Positions 25,619-33,606 of a DNA stretch of 64,000 nucleotides are shown here, one piece after another; position 1 is the stretch's first letter; each line of letters starts with the position of its first letter. This DNA is from an uncultured Alistipes sp. Lineage in GTDB: Bacteria > Bacteroidota > Bacteroidia > Bacteroidales > Rikenellaceae. The position numbers and the translations under genes were made by a program. Below the pieces are notes generated by a model, which was not told the origin of the DNA, did no database searches, and saw nothing but the letters and a program-made list of their open reading frames with translations. The DNA lies in contig CAJGDC010000001.1 in assembly GCA_904502005.1 (NCBI GenBank), positions 1 to 64,000 of the forward strand, in the 5' to 3' direction.

Positions 25619-26995
25619 ATGAAGAGAATTTTAACACTACTGTGCACACTTATCGCCTTTTCGGCAGTGGCACAAAAGAGCGGTGGCATTGATGCCGCAA
25701 TGATGCAGCAGATTCGCGAGGGTTACAGAGGTAAAGCCTCTGACAAGGCTGTAAAAAATGCCCTCGCCTCAACACCAATCTCAACACTTGCCAAAAATGG
25801 TGACAACCTGGCAATGTGCGACACTCACTTTAGATATAAAGTCAAGACCAAGGGCATTACAGACCAGAAGTCATCGGGTCGTTGCTGGCTCTTTACGGGT
25901 CTTAACGTGCTGCGCGCAAAGATGATTGTTAAGCACGACCTTAAGGAGTTTGAGTTTTCACAAAACTACCTCTCTTTCTACGATCTACTCGAGAAGTCAA
26001 ACCTCTTCTTGCAGGGCATTATCGACACTCGTGAGCTGCCGCTTGATGACCGCAAGGTTGAGTGGCTGCTTAAGAATCCTATTGGTGACGGTGGTCAGTT
26101 TACAGGTGTAAGCAACCTTATCACAAAGTATGGTGCAGTGCCAAATAGCGCTATGCCGGAGACCTATCAGAGCAATAACACCCGCGACATGCGAATGATT
26201 CTCTCGCTCAAGTTGCGTGAGTATGCCCTTAAGCTCCGCGAGGCACGTAAGGGCGAGCTGAAGGAGCTCAAGACCGCCATGCTGACAAACATCTACGACA
26301 TTCTGGTTAAGTGCCTTGGCGTACCTCCTACAGAGTTCACATGGACTCGCTACAATAGCAAGGGTGAGCGTGTAAGTTCAAAGACCTACACTCCACAGAG
26401 CTTCTATGCTGAGTTTGTGGGCGAAGACCTTGAGAATAACTATGTTATGTTGATGAACGACCCTACTCGTGAGTATGGCAAGGTATATGAGATTGACTAC
26501 GACCGCCACACCTACGACGGCGACAACTGGCTCTATATCAACCTACCAATTGAGCGTATTAAGGAGGTGGCATTGGCATCTATCAAGGATAACACAGCCA
26601 TGTACTTCTCTTGCGATGTGGGCAAATTCTTCGATCGCAAGCGTGGCGTGCTGGACATTTCAAACCTCGACTACGCCTCACTCTTTGCAACCGAATTCCC
26701 TATGGATAAAAAGCAGCGAGTATCAACCTTTGCCAGTGGCTCTTCACACGCCATGACCCTTATCGCAGTAGATACCGACAAGGATGGCAAGACAACTAAG
26801 TGGATGGTTGAGAACAGTTGGGGTGCAAATAGTGGCTACCGCGGCAATGTTATCATGACCGACGAGTGGTTCAACGAGTATATGTTCCGTCTGGTTGCCG
26901 AGCGCAAGTACGTTCCAGAGGATATTCTCAAGCTACTTGAGCAGAAGCCAATTATGCTCCCAGCTTGGGACCCTATGTTCGCTCCAGAGGAGTAA
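25619..26995 (+). CDS. Secreted C1B cysteine aminopeptidase (bleomycin hydrolase/PepC-like)
   Basis: The 458-residue peptidase has a signal peptide (about 1-18, ending SAVAQ). The C1B active-site elements are KSSGRCWLFTGLNVLR (catalytic Cys89), the His in GSSHAMTLIAVD and the Asn in VENSWGANSGY. Cytosolic family members are hexameric aminopeptidases; exported forms with signal peptides are common in Bacteroidota. It probably trims peptides in the periplasm or outside. It follows the SGNH lipoprotein gene in an apparent two-gene operon closed by the hairpin at 27011. Confidence 0.92.
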   Translation: MKRILTLLCTLIAFSAVAQKSGGIDAAMMQQIREGYRGKASDKAVKNALASTPISTLAKNGDNLAMCDTHFRYKVKTKGITDQKSSGRCWLFTGLNVLRAKMIVKHDLKEFEFSQNYLSFYDLLEKSNLFLQGIIDTRELPLDDRKVEWLLKNPIGDGGQFTGVSNLITKYGAVPNSAMPETYQSNNTRDMRMILSLKLREYALKLREARKGELKELKTAMLTNIYDILVKCLGVPPTEFTWTRYNSKGERVSSKTYTPQSFYAEFVGEDLENNYVMLMNDPTREYGKVYEIDYDRHTYDGDNWLYINLPIERIKEVALASIKDNTAMYFSCDVGKFFDRKRGVLDISNLDYASLFATEFPMDKKQRVSTFASGSSHAMTLIAVDTDKDGKTTKWMVENSWGANSGYRGNVIMTDEWFNEYMFRLVAERKYVPEDILKLLEQKPIMLPAWDPMFAPEE

Positions 26996-27010
26996 CACAT
27001 TTTCCAACAT

Positions 27011-27055
27011 AAAATAGTTAAGGGGTTGTGCATTGCGACAACCCCTTACTATTTT
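27011..27055. terminator. Bidirectional terminator between C1B peptidase and FAD oxidoreductase copy 2
   Basis: AAAATAGTTAAGGGGTTGT pairs with ACAACCCCTTACTATTTT around an 8-nt loop with a single mismatch or bulge. A and T runs at the two ends suit both converging transcripts. Confidence 0.9.
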
Positions 27056-27068
27056 GTATGCGATAAAA

Positions 27069-28892
27069 CTAACGGTCTTCAGCCTGGTGACCTGTACGGT
27101 CTACCTGGTGGTAGAACTGAGTGTAAGGCACATCGGTGCGACCGGTACCCTTGCGCATCAGCTCCTTAAGGTCCTCAAAATATGTTGTATACACATCGCG
27201 AGGGTAAGCATCGCGGCGAGCACAAACGGCTGCAGCCATACCAACAACCTCTCCGATAAGACCACATGTACGCATAACTCGTGTAGAGCCAAGGGCAATA
27301 TGGGTTACGGAGATATTTCTACCCGCCATAAACATATTCTTAATATCCTTAGAGTAGAAGCAACGGTAAGGCAGCGCGTAGAAGTCAATTGGTGTCAGCA
27401 CGCCATAAGAGAGCCACTCCTGATTTGGATAGTCCTTGCTATTCTTCTCCATAGGATAGTGCTGGTCAATACGCCAAGTGGTAGTACAGGTCTCATCCTC
27501 GTGGCGAATAGGACGCGTAAGATCCTGCTCACGAAGGATATAATCACCCATAATACGGCGAGACTCACGCTTACCAGAGACATGGCTCACCCAAGTGAGG
27601 TGTGTACATGTCCAATCCTCCTTCTTTGAGTAGCGATTCTTGCAGTATGAGAAGGTAGAGTAGGCAACATACATACCATAGTCGCGAATCTTCTCTGCAT
27701 CTGCAACCTGGTCGTCCATCATACCAACCTCCCAGTACCAATTTGCACGGTGTACTGGCTCAACGGTATACTCGTCAAGACGCAGACCCCAATCAAGCGA
27801 ATCTGGGAAGTCGCAAGGTGTGTTCCAATCCTCGCAATACCACTCAATAGATACACCCATAGTCATATCGTCTGCCTTCTCAGGCGCAAGGCGCTCGTCA
27901 AACTCTGCCCTTGCCTCACGACCCATACGGCACTCTGCGCCAGCCATATAGCCAAGGTGCGCATCGCCAGTACAGTCAGAGAAGTACTTACCCGAAATCT
28001 TAATTCTATTCTGAGCGGTAGCCTCCTGAGCCACTACAGATGCAATCTTATCGCCATCCTTCTCAACCTCAATGACGGTATAACCCATAAAGAGCGAGAT
28101 ATTCTTCTCAGCAAGCACAACCTTCAGCTTCTTATCATCCTGATAGTGGTGCGCACCACGTGCATTACCGATTCTATCTGGGCCAATCTCGTTCAAAAGG
28201 TAGCCAAGCGATGGGTATGGGTCGATGTTAATCTGACCACCAAGACCTACGCGCACCTCAGATGAGTTATTACCTCCAAGAACATATCTATCCTGAATAA
28301 GTGCCACCTTAAGGCCGAGTCGTGAAGCTGCCAAGGCTGCACAGATACCTGAAATACCACCACCAACAACTACAAAGTCATAAGCGCCCTTATCCTCAAC
28401 CTCTGGCACGCCAAGCAACGCCTCGCGCAACTCGAAATACTCCTCAAGGCTCTCTGTTGGGGTATAATCCTCAGTTGTGAGAATCACAGCATCACAACGA
28501 CCATCAAAACCTGTAAGGTCATGCAGTGCAATAGTATGCTCGCCAGCAGTAAGGGCTACCTTACCACCTCGTTGCCAGTACCAATTTACAGAGTCTGTAC
28601 CGTAAGTTGTGCCGTCACTCACTCCGTCAATAAGCACAGAGAAGATACCCGGTGTAGGGCCATCAGACCAATGCTTAGTCCAGTTCTTTGTACGAACAAG
28701 AATGTTGTACTCTCCATCACAAGGCACAGTCACCTTTGTCACAGCATCCTTAGCAAGTGGAGTTCCAATACCATGCGCTAACAGATAAGATGAGCCCATC
28801 TGCAGTACGAACTGCTGTTCAACAGTCCAGTCACCACGCTCAGCAAAGGTCGTAGCCAAGACCATCACTGAATTTGAATTGTTCAATTTCAT
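27069..28892 (-). CDS. FAD-dependent oxidoreductase with N-terminal beta-sandwich domain (copy 2)
   Basis: The 607-residue protein has the same layout as the gene at 22978. The N-terminal beta domain spans about 1-140 (EYNILVRTKNWTKHW, TAGEHTIALHDLTGFDGR). The dinucleotide-binding motif is VVVGGGISGICAALAASRLG, followed by GGNNSSEVRVGLGGQINIDPYPSLGYLLNEIGP, DCTGDAHLGYMAGAE and MFMAGRNISVTHIALGSTRVMRTCGLIG. By eye roughly 60 percent of positions match copy 1, so this is an old duplication with possibly divergent substrates. No signal peptide is visible. It is transcribed divergently from a sodium/solute symporter gene. Confidence 0.87.
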   Translation of the reverse strand: MKLNNSNSVMVLATTFAERGDWTVEQQFVLQMGSSYLLAHGIGTPLAKDAVTKVTVPCDGEYNILVRTKNWTKHWSDGPTPGIFSVLIDGVSDGTTYGTDSVNWYWQRGGKVALTAGEHTIALHDLTGFDGRCDAVILTTEDYTPTESLEEYFELREALLGVPEVEDKGAYDFVVVGGGISGICAALAASRLGLKVALIQDRYVLGGNNSSEVRVGLGGQINIDPYPSLGYLLNEIGPDRIGNARGAHHYQDDKKLKVVLAEKNISLFMGYTVIEVEKDGDKIASVVAQEATAQNRIKISGKYFSDCTGDAHLGYMAGAECRMGREARAEFDERLAPEKADDMTMGVSIEWYCEDWNTPCDFPDSLDWGLRLDEYTVEPVHRANWYWEVGMMDDQVADAEKIRDYGMYVAYSTFSYCKNRYSKKEDWTCTHLTWVSHVSGKRESRRIMGDYILREQDLTRPIRHEDETCTTTWRIDQHYPMEKNSKDYPNQEWLSYGVLTPIDFYALPYRCFYSKDIKNMFMAGRNISVTHIALGSTRVMRTCGLIGEVVGMAAAVCARRDAYPRDVYTTYFEDLKELMRKGTGRTDVPYTQFYHQVDRTGHQAEDR

Positions 28893-28918
28893 ATGTTAAT
28901 AATTAGGAAATACTAACA

Positions 28919-28950
28919 CAAATGTAGAAAGAATTTGGCTTCTTTGCAAA
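28919..28950 (-). promoter_or_regulatory. Promoter of FAD oxidoreductase copy 2
   Basis: TTTG (28950-28947), 20-bp spacer, TACATTTG (28926-28919) on the minus strand. It overlaps the facing promoter of the symporter gene, as at the other FAD gene. Confidence 0.8.
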
Positions 28951-28965
28951 TAATTGCTACCTTTG
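28934..28965 (+). promoter_or_regulatory. Promoter of the sodium/solute symporter
   Basis: TTTG (28934-28937), 20-bp spacer, TACCTTTG (28958-28965), with a leader of about 24 nt to the ATG at 28995. It overlaps the leftward promoter of FAD copy 2. Confidence 0.8.
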
Positions 28966-28994
28966 TAGTTAAATAAACTAAAACCAAAAACCGT

Positions 28995-30566
28995 ATGACT
29001 TTACTCGATTGGCTCATTGTAGCCCTATTTTTAGGCACGCTGATGGCTATCGGCTACGCCTTCTCTCGCAAAAACAAGGATGTTGAGGACTATTTCGTTG
29101 CAGGTCGCTCAATGCCGGGATGGATTGTGGCTATTGCCGCTACTGGCACAACAATCTCAGCAGGCACATTTGTTGGTTCTCCAGAGCTCGGCTTTAACAC
29201 CGACCTTACCTATGTGCTCAATCTTCTTGGCTCTATTGTGGGCGGTATGCTCGTGGCTGCACTCATTATGCCAAAACTCTACAAGGCAAATACTATTACC
29301 ATATATGGTTACATCGGCGACCGCTTTGGTGAGAAGTCTAAGCGTGTAAATAGCGCTATGTTCCTGCTCGGACAGCTCTTTACATCTGGTTCACGACTCT
29401 TTATTGCCGCAATTGCAATCTCGGTAATCGTCTTTGGCGGTATCAAGTTTGACTTTATGGTCTACTCTATCATCCTGCTCGGTCTTGTCTCTACTGTCTA
29501 TACGATGATGGGTGGAATCAAGGGTCTGCTCTATATTGACACTTTCCAAACCCTGCTACTTGTAGGTACTGGTGTTGTAGCTCTTATTATGGTATTCTGC
29601 GCTATTGACATGCCATTTTCAGAGTTGTGGGCAATGCTTACAGATGGAGGTATGACCAAGACTCCTGGCGCAAATGCTGGAGCACTTGCAGCTGACGGCA
29701 CTATTGTCGGCTGGCAAGAGGGTAGCAAGCTCAAGATGTTCGACTTCTCGCTCAACTGGGCTTCACCATACACAGTTTTGGGTGGTATGGTTGGCGTGGC
29801 TTTCTTCAAGGTCTGCCAGTACACTACCGACCACGAGTTTGTGCAGCGCCAGCTCGCTTGTCGTGACGTTAAGCAGGCATCTATGTCACTCGTATGGTCA
29901 CAGCTTATCTCACTGCCTATCGTGCTTGTCTTCCTGCTTATCGGTTCACTCCTCTTTGTCAAGTATAAGAGTGAGTTCCTTGCTACTGGCAACCCATCGC
30001 AGTTCTTTACAGATGCACGTGATATCTTCCCACAATACATCAAGAATCACATCCCTATGGGTGTGCGTGGATTGATGATTACCGGTCTGCTAGCAGCAGC
30101 TCTATCTTCATTCAACTCGGCTATTAATGCTATGGCATCAAGCTTCGTTACTGACCTCTACCTCCCTATTCGCGCAGATAAGGGCAAGGCTGTTAAGGGC
30201 GACGCTGAGCAGCTCTCATCTTCTCGTAAGATGGTATTCCTTATGGGTATGTTGCTCACCGGATTCGCTATCGTTACAGCAGTGATGCAGGAGGCAAGTG
30301 GACTCAACCTTGTAGACTTTGCTACCGGCGTTATGTGCTTCGCCTATGCAGGTATGATTGGAGTATTCCTCACAGCTATCTTCACAAAGCGCGGAAATAC
30401 CACTAGCGTTATTGCCGCTATCGTTGTTGGCGCACTGATTATCATTCCGCTGATGTTCCAGAAACAGATTTTCGGCACACAGTATATCGCATGGACCTGG
30501 TGGGCTCCTATCGGCGGTATAATCTCAACCACAATCTGTATGCTCGGCAAACCTGCGAAAAAGTAA
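28995..30566 (+). CDS. Sodium:solute symporter (SSF family)
   Basis: The 523-residue inner-membrane protein has about 13 hydrophobic segments. SSF hallmarks are the N-terminal DYFVAGRSMPGWIVAIAATGTTISAGTFVGSPELGF region, the YGYIGDRFG loop, TMMGGIKGLLYIDTFQTLLLVG and GLLAAALSSFNSAINAMASSFVTDLY, which contains conserved Ser residues of the Na2 site. SSF carriers import sugars, sialic acids, amino acids or vitamins with sodium. The divergent FAD oxidoreductase suggests a shared substrate, possibly a sugar acid or modified sugar, but that is inference. Confidence 0.93.
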   Translation: MTLLDWLIVALFLGTLMAIGYAFSRKNKDVEDYFVAGRSMPGWIVAIAATGTTISAGTFVGSPELGFNTDLTYVLNLLGSIVGGMLVAALIMPKLYKANTITIYGYIGDRFGEKSKRVNSAMFLLGQLFTSGSRLFIAAIAISVIVFGGIKFDFMVYSIILLGLVSTVYTMMGGIKGLLYIDTFQTLLLVGTGVVALIMVFCAIDMPFSELWAMLTDGGMTKTPGANAGALAADGTIVGWQEGSKLKMFDFSLNWASPYTVLGGMVGVAFFKVCQYTTDHEFVQRQLACRDVKQASMSLVWSQLISLPIVLVFLLIGSLLFVKYKSEFLATGNPSQFFTDARDIFPQYIKNHIPMGVRGLMITGLLAAALSSFNSAINAMASSFVTDLYLPIRADKGKAVKGDAEQLSSSRKMVFLMGMLLTGFAIVTAVMQEASGLNLVDFATGVMCFAYAGMIGVFLTAIFTKRGNTTSVIAAIVVGALIIIPLMFQKQIFGTQYIAWTWWAPIGGIISTTICMLGKPAKK

Positions 30567-30605
30567 ACTCTGGTTTGGCTAACGCAGTACGGCTGGCGCG
30601 GAACT

Positions 30606-30820
30606 GCCCGCTTTTTGAAAAAAGCAGGGCGTGCAAAAACTTTTTGAGAAACTTCGTTTCTCTTCCGTGCTGATGCGGATTTAGGATAGCCTTGTGGCTA
30701 TTACGATAAAAAAGAGAGATATGCTTTTGCTCAAGTAAACTTGGCAAGCAATCTCTCTTTTCTCTCGTACCATCTGCGATGGGCAACCTCAATCCGAATA
30801 AACACACAGACAAAGTCTGT
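30606..30820. repeat. Run of perfect and near-perfect hairpins
   Basis: In order: GCCCGCTTTTT/AAAAAGCAGGGC (30606-30630), GAGAAAC/GTTTCTC with loop TTC (30646-30662), ATAGCC/GGCTAT (30686-30701), and AAAAGAGAGAT (30710-30720) with ATCTCTCTTTT (30751-30761) enclosing CAAGT-AA-ACTTG (30732-30743). The last is ACAGAC-AAA-GTCTGT (30806-30820). This could be a structured RNA or the remains of small palindromic elements; I do not recognise the family. Confidence 0.65.
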
Positions 30821-30830
30821 ACCGCTAAAC

Positions 30831-30864
30831 GGCTAACAGCCAATGGCTAATAGCCAACAGCCAA
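30831..30864. repeat. GGCTAACAGCCAAT-type dispersed repeat
   Basis: GGCTAACAGCCAATGGCTAA followed by TAGCCAACAGCCAA is built from the same words as the repeat arms beside tsaD/korB (11811-11953); the 14-mer GGCTAACAGCCAAT occurs in both. Confidence 0.75.
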
Positions 30865-30991
30865 TTTTGTCGTCAGAGTGGCGCATTTACAACGCTCGGC
30901 AAAAAATCCCACCGATGGATAGTACTAAGTACAGCCATTGGTGGGACTTTTTTATTAGCGGCAGGAAATGTGCCACTATCACGACAAAATT
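30863..30991. repeat. Long nested palindrome with internal terminator
   Basis: Nested arms: AATTTTGTCGT (30863-30873) with ACGACAAAATT (30981-30991); AGTGGC (30877-30882) with GCCACT (30972-30977); CATTT (30884-30888) with AAATG (30966-30970). The core is AAAAAATCCCACC (30901-30913) with GGTGGGA-C-TTTTTT (30940-30953), tipped by GTAC-TAA-GTAC (30922-30932). The core is a good bidirectional terminator; the outer arms make a roughly 129-bp hairpin that touches the stop codon of the 30990 gene. Confidence 0.8.
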
Positions 30992-31358
30992 ATCTTTGGG
31001 CACGTTTTTTACGCCTAGCATCACGCTCCGCAGCCTGCTCAGTTGTGAGCATAATAATCAGATCAAGGTCGATATTTGGCTCATCGACATCTATCTCCTG
31101 CTGAAAAGTCTCGTAACCTTCAGCCACGATAGTGAGGATATACCCTCCCTGTGGCAGCACAACACGGAAACCATCGGCATTGACTTTCTGCTGATATTTT
31201 AGATCTGAGTCCCACTCTGAGGTAAAGGTCACAAGTGCACCTGCAATAGCCTCTGCACTCTTTTTAGGCACGGGTGTACCACTTACAGCGGCGAGGTTCT
31301 GCGCCTGGGTTGTAAATGCCACGGCGAGAAATAGTAATGTTGATAAAATCTTTTTCAT
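30990..31358 (-). CDS. Small exported protein with carboxypeptidase-regulatory-like fold
   Basis: The 122-residue product has a signal peptide (MKKILSTLLFLAVAFTTQAQ) and one beta-sandwich of the carboxypeptidase regulatory/PEGA type (AGALVTFTSEWDS, FRVVLPQGGYILTIVAEGYETFQQEIDV). The tail is strongly basic (RDARRKKRAQR). Such domains are scaffolds or binding modules; no function can be named. An upstream start at 31382 is unlikely because the -7 box TACCTTTG lies at 31370-31363, between it and 31358. It converges on the symporter gene across the palindromic region. Confidence 0.75.
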   Translation of the reverse strand: MKKILSTLLFLAVAFTTQAQNLAAVSGTPVPKKSAEAIAGALVTFTSEWDSDLKYQQKVNADGFRVVLPQGGYILTIVAEGYETFQQEIDVDEPNIDLDLIIMLTTEQAAERDARRKKRAQR

Positions 31359-31362
31359 AGAG

Positions 31363-31370
31363 CAAAGGTA
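31363..31370 (-). promoter_or_regulatory. -7 box of the small exported protein gene
   Basis: TACCTTTG on the minus strand ends only 5 nt before the ATG at 31358, so the transcript would have almost no leader. No clear -33 element. Confidence 0.5.
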
Positions 31371-31453
31371 ATAAATATTCATCTATATAGAGACTTGTGC
31401 TGCAAAAAAGTTAAAGCCGAGTTTGCAAATTTCGTAAATTGAATAAAATTTAC

Positions 31454-31461
31454 TACCTTTG
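31454..31461 (+). promoter_or_regulatory. -7 box of the glycerophosphodiesterase gene
   Basis: TACCTTTG lies about 40 bp upstream of the ATG at 31502. A degenerate TTCG at 31431-31434 sits 19 bp upstream in the -33 position. Confidence 0.55.
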
Positions 31462-31501
31462 TTGAATAGAAAGATTTTTTAACCTTAAACAGATAACAGA
31501 G

Positions 31502-32362
31502 ATGAAAAGATTTTTTATGTTTGCGGCATTTGCTGCAGCGCTCTTCTCAGCAGACTTTGCTACTGCTCAGACTAAGATTGAGGATTACCCAACTGTTCAG
31601 TTCTTTGCTCATCGTGGTAGCCGCTTTGAGTATGATGAGAACACCATGCTCGCCTTCCGTGAGGCTTATGCTCGTGGTGCTCGTGGTTTTGAGACCGATG
31701 TTCGTATGACCGGCTCTGGTGACCTTATTCTTAGCCACGACGAGTCACTCTATCGCACCTGTGGCGTAGATGTTCAGACTGAGGACCTTACAACTAAGGA
31801 GTGCTTGAAGATTAAGACTAAGTCTGGCAATGACCTTGCACTTTGTCAGGAGCTTGCTGACTTCCTTGCTGGCAAGCCAAATATGTATATTGAGTGGGAG
31901 ATTAAGACTATCCCAGAGCTCTACACCGAGGCAAAGCTCGAGGAGTTGTGCGAGAAGTTGTGGAATATGACCATGCCTACTAAGCACGAGACATCACTCT
32001 ACCTCTTCACATCGTTTGACAAGCGCGCTCTTAATATTATGAAGCGCCTGCACCCAGAGGCTGAGATGATGCTTCTTAAGAGCAAGCCTGCATCTCCAGA
32101 GATTCTTATGGAGGCGTACAATATGGGCATTATGCGCGTAGGTTGCAAGATGGACGGTACTACTCGCTCAACTATCCGCTTGGGTCATAAGCTCGGTATG
32201 ATTGTATCGCTCTGGCCAGGTAATAACAAGGAGGACTTCTTCCTCGGTGCTGCTCTTGGTTGCGACGCTATGTGCTGCGACCGCTTCTTTGAGGTTGCTG
32301 AGTGGGCAGAGAAGAATATTCCATTCGTAAAGATTAAGGGCTACGAGAAGCCAAACAAATAA
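31502..32362 (+). CDS. Secreted glycerophosphodiester phosphodiesterase
   Basis: The 286-residue protein has a signal peptide (about 1-23, ending ATAQ) and a GDPD TIM barrel. The catalytic HRGSRFEYDENTMLAF begins at His37; GFETDVRMT carries metal ligands Glu64 and Asp66; SHDESLYRT has the second catalytic His79. YIEWEIK follows later, and CDAMCCDRFFE closes the barrel. The family splits deacylated phospholipids into glycerol 3-phosphate and an alcohol. Being exported, it would act on host or bacterial lipid debris. It is transcribed alone and ends in a long hairpin. Confidence 0.9.
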   Translation: MKRFFMFAAFAAALFSADFATAQTKIEDYPTVQFFAHRGSRFEYDENTMLAFREAYARGARGFETDVRMTGSGDLILSHDESLYRTCGVDVQTEDLTTKECLKIKTKSGNDLALCQELADFLAGKPNMYIEWEIKTIPELYTEAKLEELCEKLWNMTMPTKHETSLYLFTSFDKRALNIMKRLHPEAEMMLLKSKPASPEILMEAYNMGIMRVGCKMDGTTRSTIRLGHKLGMIVSLWPGNNKEDFFLGAALGCDAMCCDRFFEVAEWAEKNIPFVKIKGYEKPNK

Positions 32363-32372
32363 TCTGTAGATT

Positions 32373-32418
32373 ATAAAAATAATAAGCACCGCCAAAAAGC
32401 GGTGCTTATTATTTTTAT
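32373..32418. terminator. Bidirectional terminator, 20-bp perfect stem
   Basis: ATAAAAATAATAAGCACCGC (32373-32392) pairs perfectly with its inverse at 32399-32418 around CAAAAA. It serves the glycerophosphodiesterase gene and the end of the 47298-32427 operon. Confidence 0.95.
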
Positions 32419-32426
32419 ATCTGATT

Positions 32427-32882
32427 CTACCTCAGCTCCTCTGGCAGACTCTCAACACGAGTATAGACCGAGATATTTTCCTTGTCGTCAGTCGCTATCC
32501 AACGCATTGTAGAGGCACGAAGCTCTACAATATAGCGGTGAGACCAATCAAAGTAGTTATACTCATCTGTTCCATAATTGCCGCGAATTACGGCACCGAG
32601 CATAGTATCGGTCTCAATAAAGTAGTGTCCACTCTTAATCTCGCTATACATTGTACCGATATTCTGGTAGATAGTATAGGTGCGCTCAGAGCGCTCAAAG
32701 CTGATATAAACATAATCGCCCTGCTGAAGAGTTGCGCCATTATCATAGCTTGTCAGCATCCACACACCAGCAAGATTTACAGGTGTCACATCAATCAGTG
32801 GCTCGAGTTTCTCCGCCTCCTCATTCTTTGTACAACAGCACAACGCAAGCGCTGCAAATAGTAATGTGATGTATCTTCTCAT
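32427..32882 (-). CDS. Small lipoprotein, lipocalin-like, last gene of the RagAB operon
   Basis: The 151-residue product has a lipoprotein signal (FAALALCCCTKN; Cys17-19) and a beta-rich body (LAGVWMLTSYDNG, YVYISFERSERTYTIYQN, ELRASTMRWIATDD) that resembles the lipocalin-like domains common in Bacteroidales lipoproteins. The ATG at 32882 is preferred over a TTG at 32891, since it leaves only 1 bp between this gene and the upstream stop. No specific function is recognised; its place in the operon suggests a surface accessory role. Confidence 0.75.
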   Translation of the reverse strand: MRRYITLLFAALALCCCTKNEEAEKLEPLIDVTPVNLAGVWMLTSYDNGATLQQGDYVYISFERSERTYTIYQNIGTMYSEIKSGHYFIETDTMLGAVIRGNYGTDEYNYFDWSHRYIVELRASTMRWIATDDKENISVYTRVESLPEELR

Positions 32883-32883
32883 A

Positions 32884-33606
32884 TTATTCAATTTTTATCT
32901 CTCGCTTAGAGGGTCCATACTCCCCCTCAATATACAATTTCAATTTTTCTCGCTTCTCACCGCGCAAAGTGATAACCAAATCACCCTCTTCGCCCGCCTG
33001 AAGCACCTTTGGCTCGGTATATACCACAACCTCTGGCGATGATAGCAGGCTATCTTTTGTAACACTAACAGCCCTATTGCTGCCATTCATGCAGGCTATG
33101 CGTTCAGTCGTATTACCCTCAATTTTTACCCCCGGCTGACGAAGCAGCAGCGCTCCACAAGTGTAGGGGTAGTCACCACGGCGGTCACTATCTGCCACAA
33201 CGTAGCCCTTGACCCATACCACAGCTGTCGGCTCTGTTTGGTCTGCAATATAGAGCAGCACCCGATGGTTAAACGGACCTGGGAAGCCCTTGCCAGAGAA
33301 GCTCAATGACAAATTTCCACTCTCACCGGCTCTCACCACACCACCCGTAGCCGCAAGACACCTACAGCTTGTATTTGCACGATAGGCGATAGGCTTTGTG
33401 CCAATATTTTTAACCGCCACCTGCCACTCTACCCTATCACTCTCCGCAACTGACCCGAAATCAACGGTCTGCTGGGCTACAACGAGCTCTGAATCCACAG
33501 TTTGTGGATTGGCTACACTCTCAAGCGTAGCCCTTGGCACCAACTTAATTTGTGCCACGGCTCCACCACAGAGAAGGCAGAGAAGTAGAGTGAGTAGAGT
33601 TCGCAT
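32884..33606 (-). CDS. Exported DUF1573 protein (two-domain)
   Basis: The 240-residue protein has a signal peptide (about 1-18, ending AVAQ) and a DUF1573/ASH-like domain at about 45-130 (VDFGSVAESDRVEWQVAVKN, the paired cysteines in TSCRCLAATGG, VRAGESGNLSLSFSG, FNHRVLLYIAD). A second, weaker beta-sandwich follows. Translation is probably coupled to the upstream protease gene, because its ATG overlaps that stop as TAATG. The role is unknown; DUF1573 proteins frequently end Bacteroidota export operons. Confidence 0.82.
   Translation of the reverse strand: MRTLLTLLLCLLCGGAVAQIKLVPRATLESVANPQTVDSELVVAQQTVDFGSVAESDRVEWQVAVKNIGTKPIAYRANTSCRCLAATGGVVRAGESGNLSLSFSGKGFPGPFNHRVLLYIADQTEPTAVVWVKGYVVADSDRRGDYPYTCGALLLRQPGVKIEGNTTERIACMNGSNRAVSVTKDSLLSSPEVVVYTEPKVLQAGEEGDLVITLRGEKREKLKLYIEGEYGPSKREIKIE

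Larger units (their letters stand above)
30567..30989. other. 423-bp non-coding region rich in palindromes
   Basis: There is no gene in this stretch between the convergent symporter and small exported-protein genes. It contains at least seven good hairpins and a dispersed GGCTAACAGCC-type repeat, listed separately. Reading frames across it show no recognisable protein. Confidence 0.75.

Noticed and set aside
27033..27629. 198-codon plus-strand frame after the C1B peptidase
   Set aside because: Overlaps a terminator and the 3' part of FAD oxidoreductase copy 2 in antisense; no family features.
29531..30043. 170-codon minus-strand frame
   Set aside because: Antisense to the sodium/solute symporter gene; a shadow of its codon pattern.
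30508..30843. 111-codon minus-strand frame in the palindromic gap
   Set aside because: It runs through several hairpins and into the symporter gene in antisense; composition and lack of motifs argue against a protein.
30567..30989. tRNA or tmRNA gene in the hairpin-rich gap
   Set aside because: No cloverleaf with a T-loop GGTTCRA-type motif and CCA end could be found among the hairpins.
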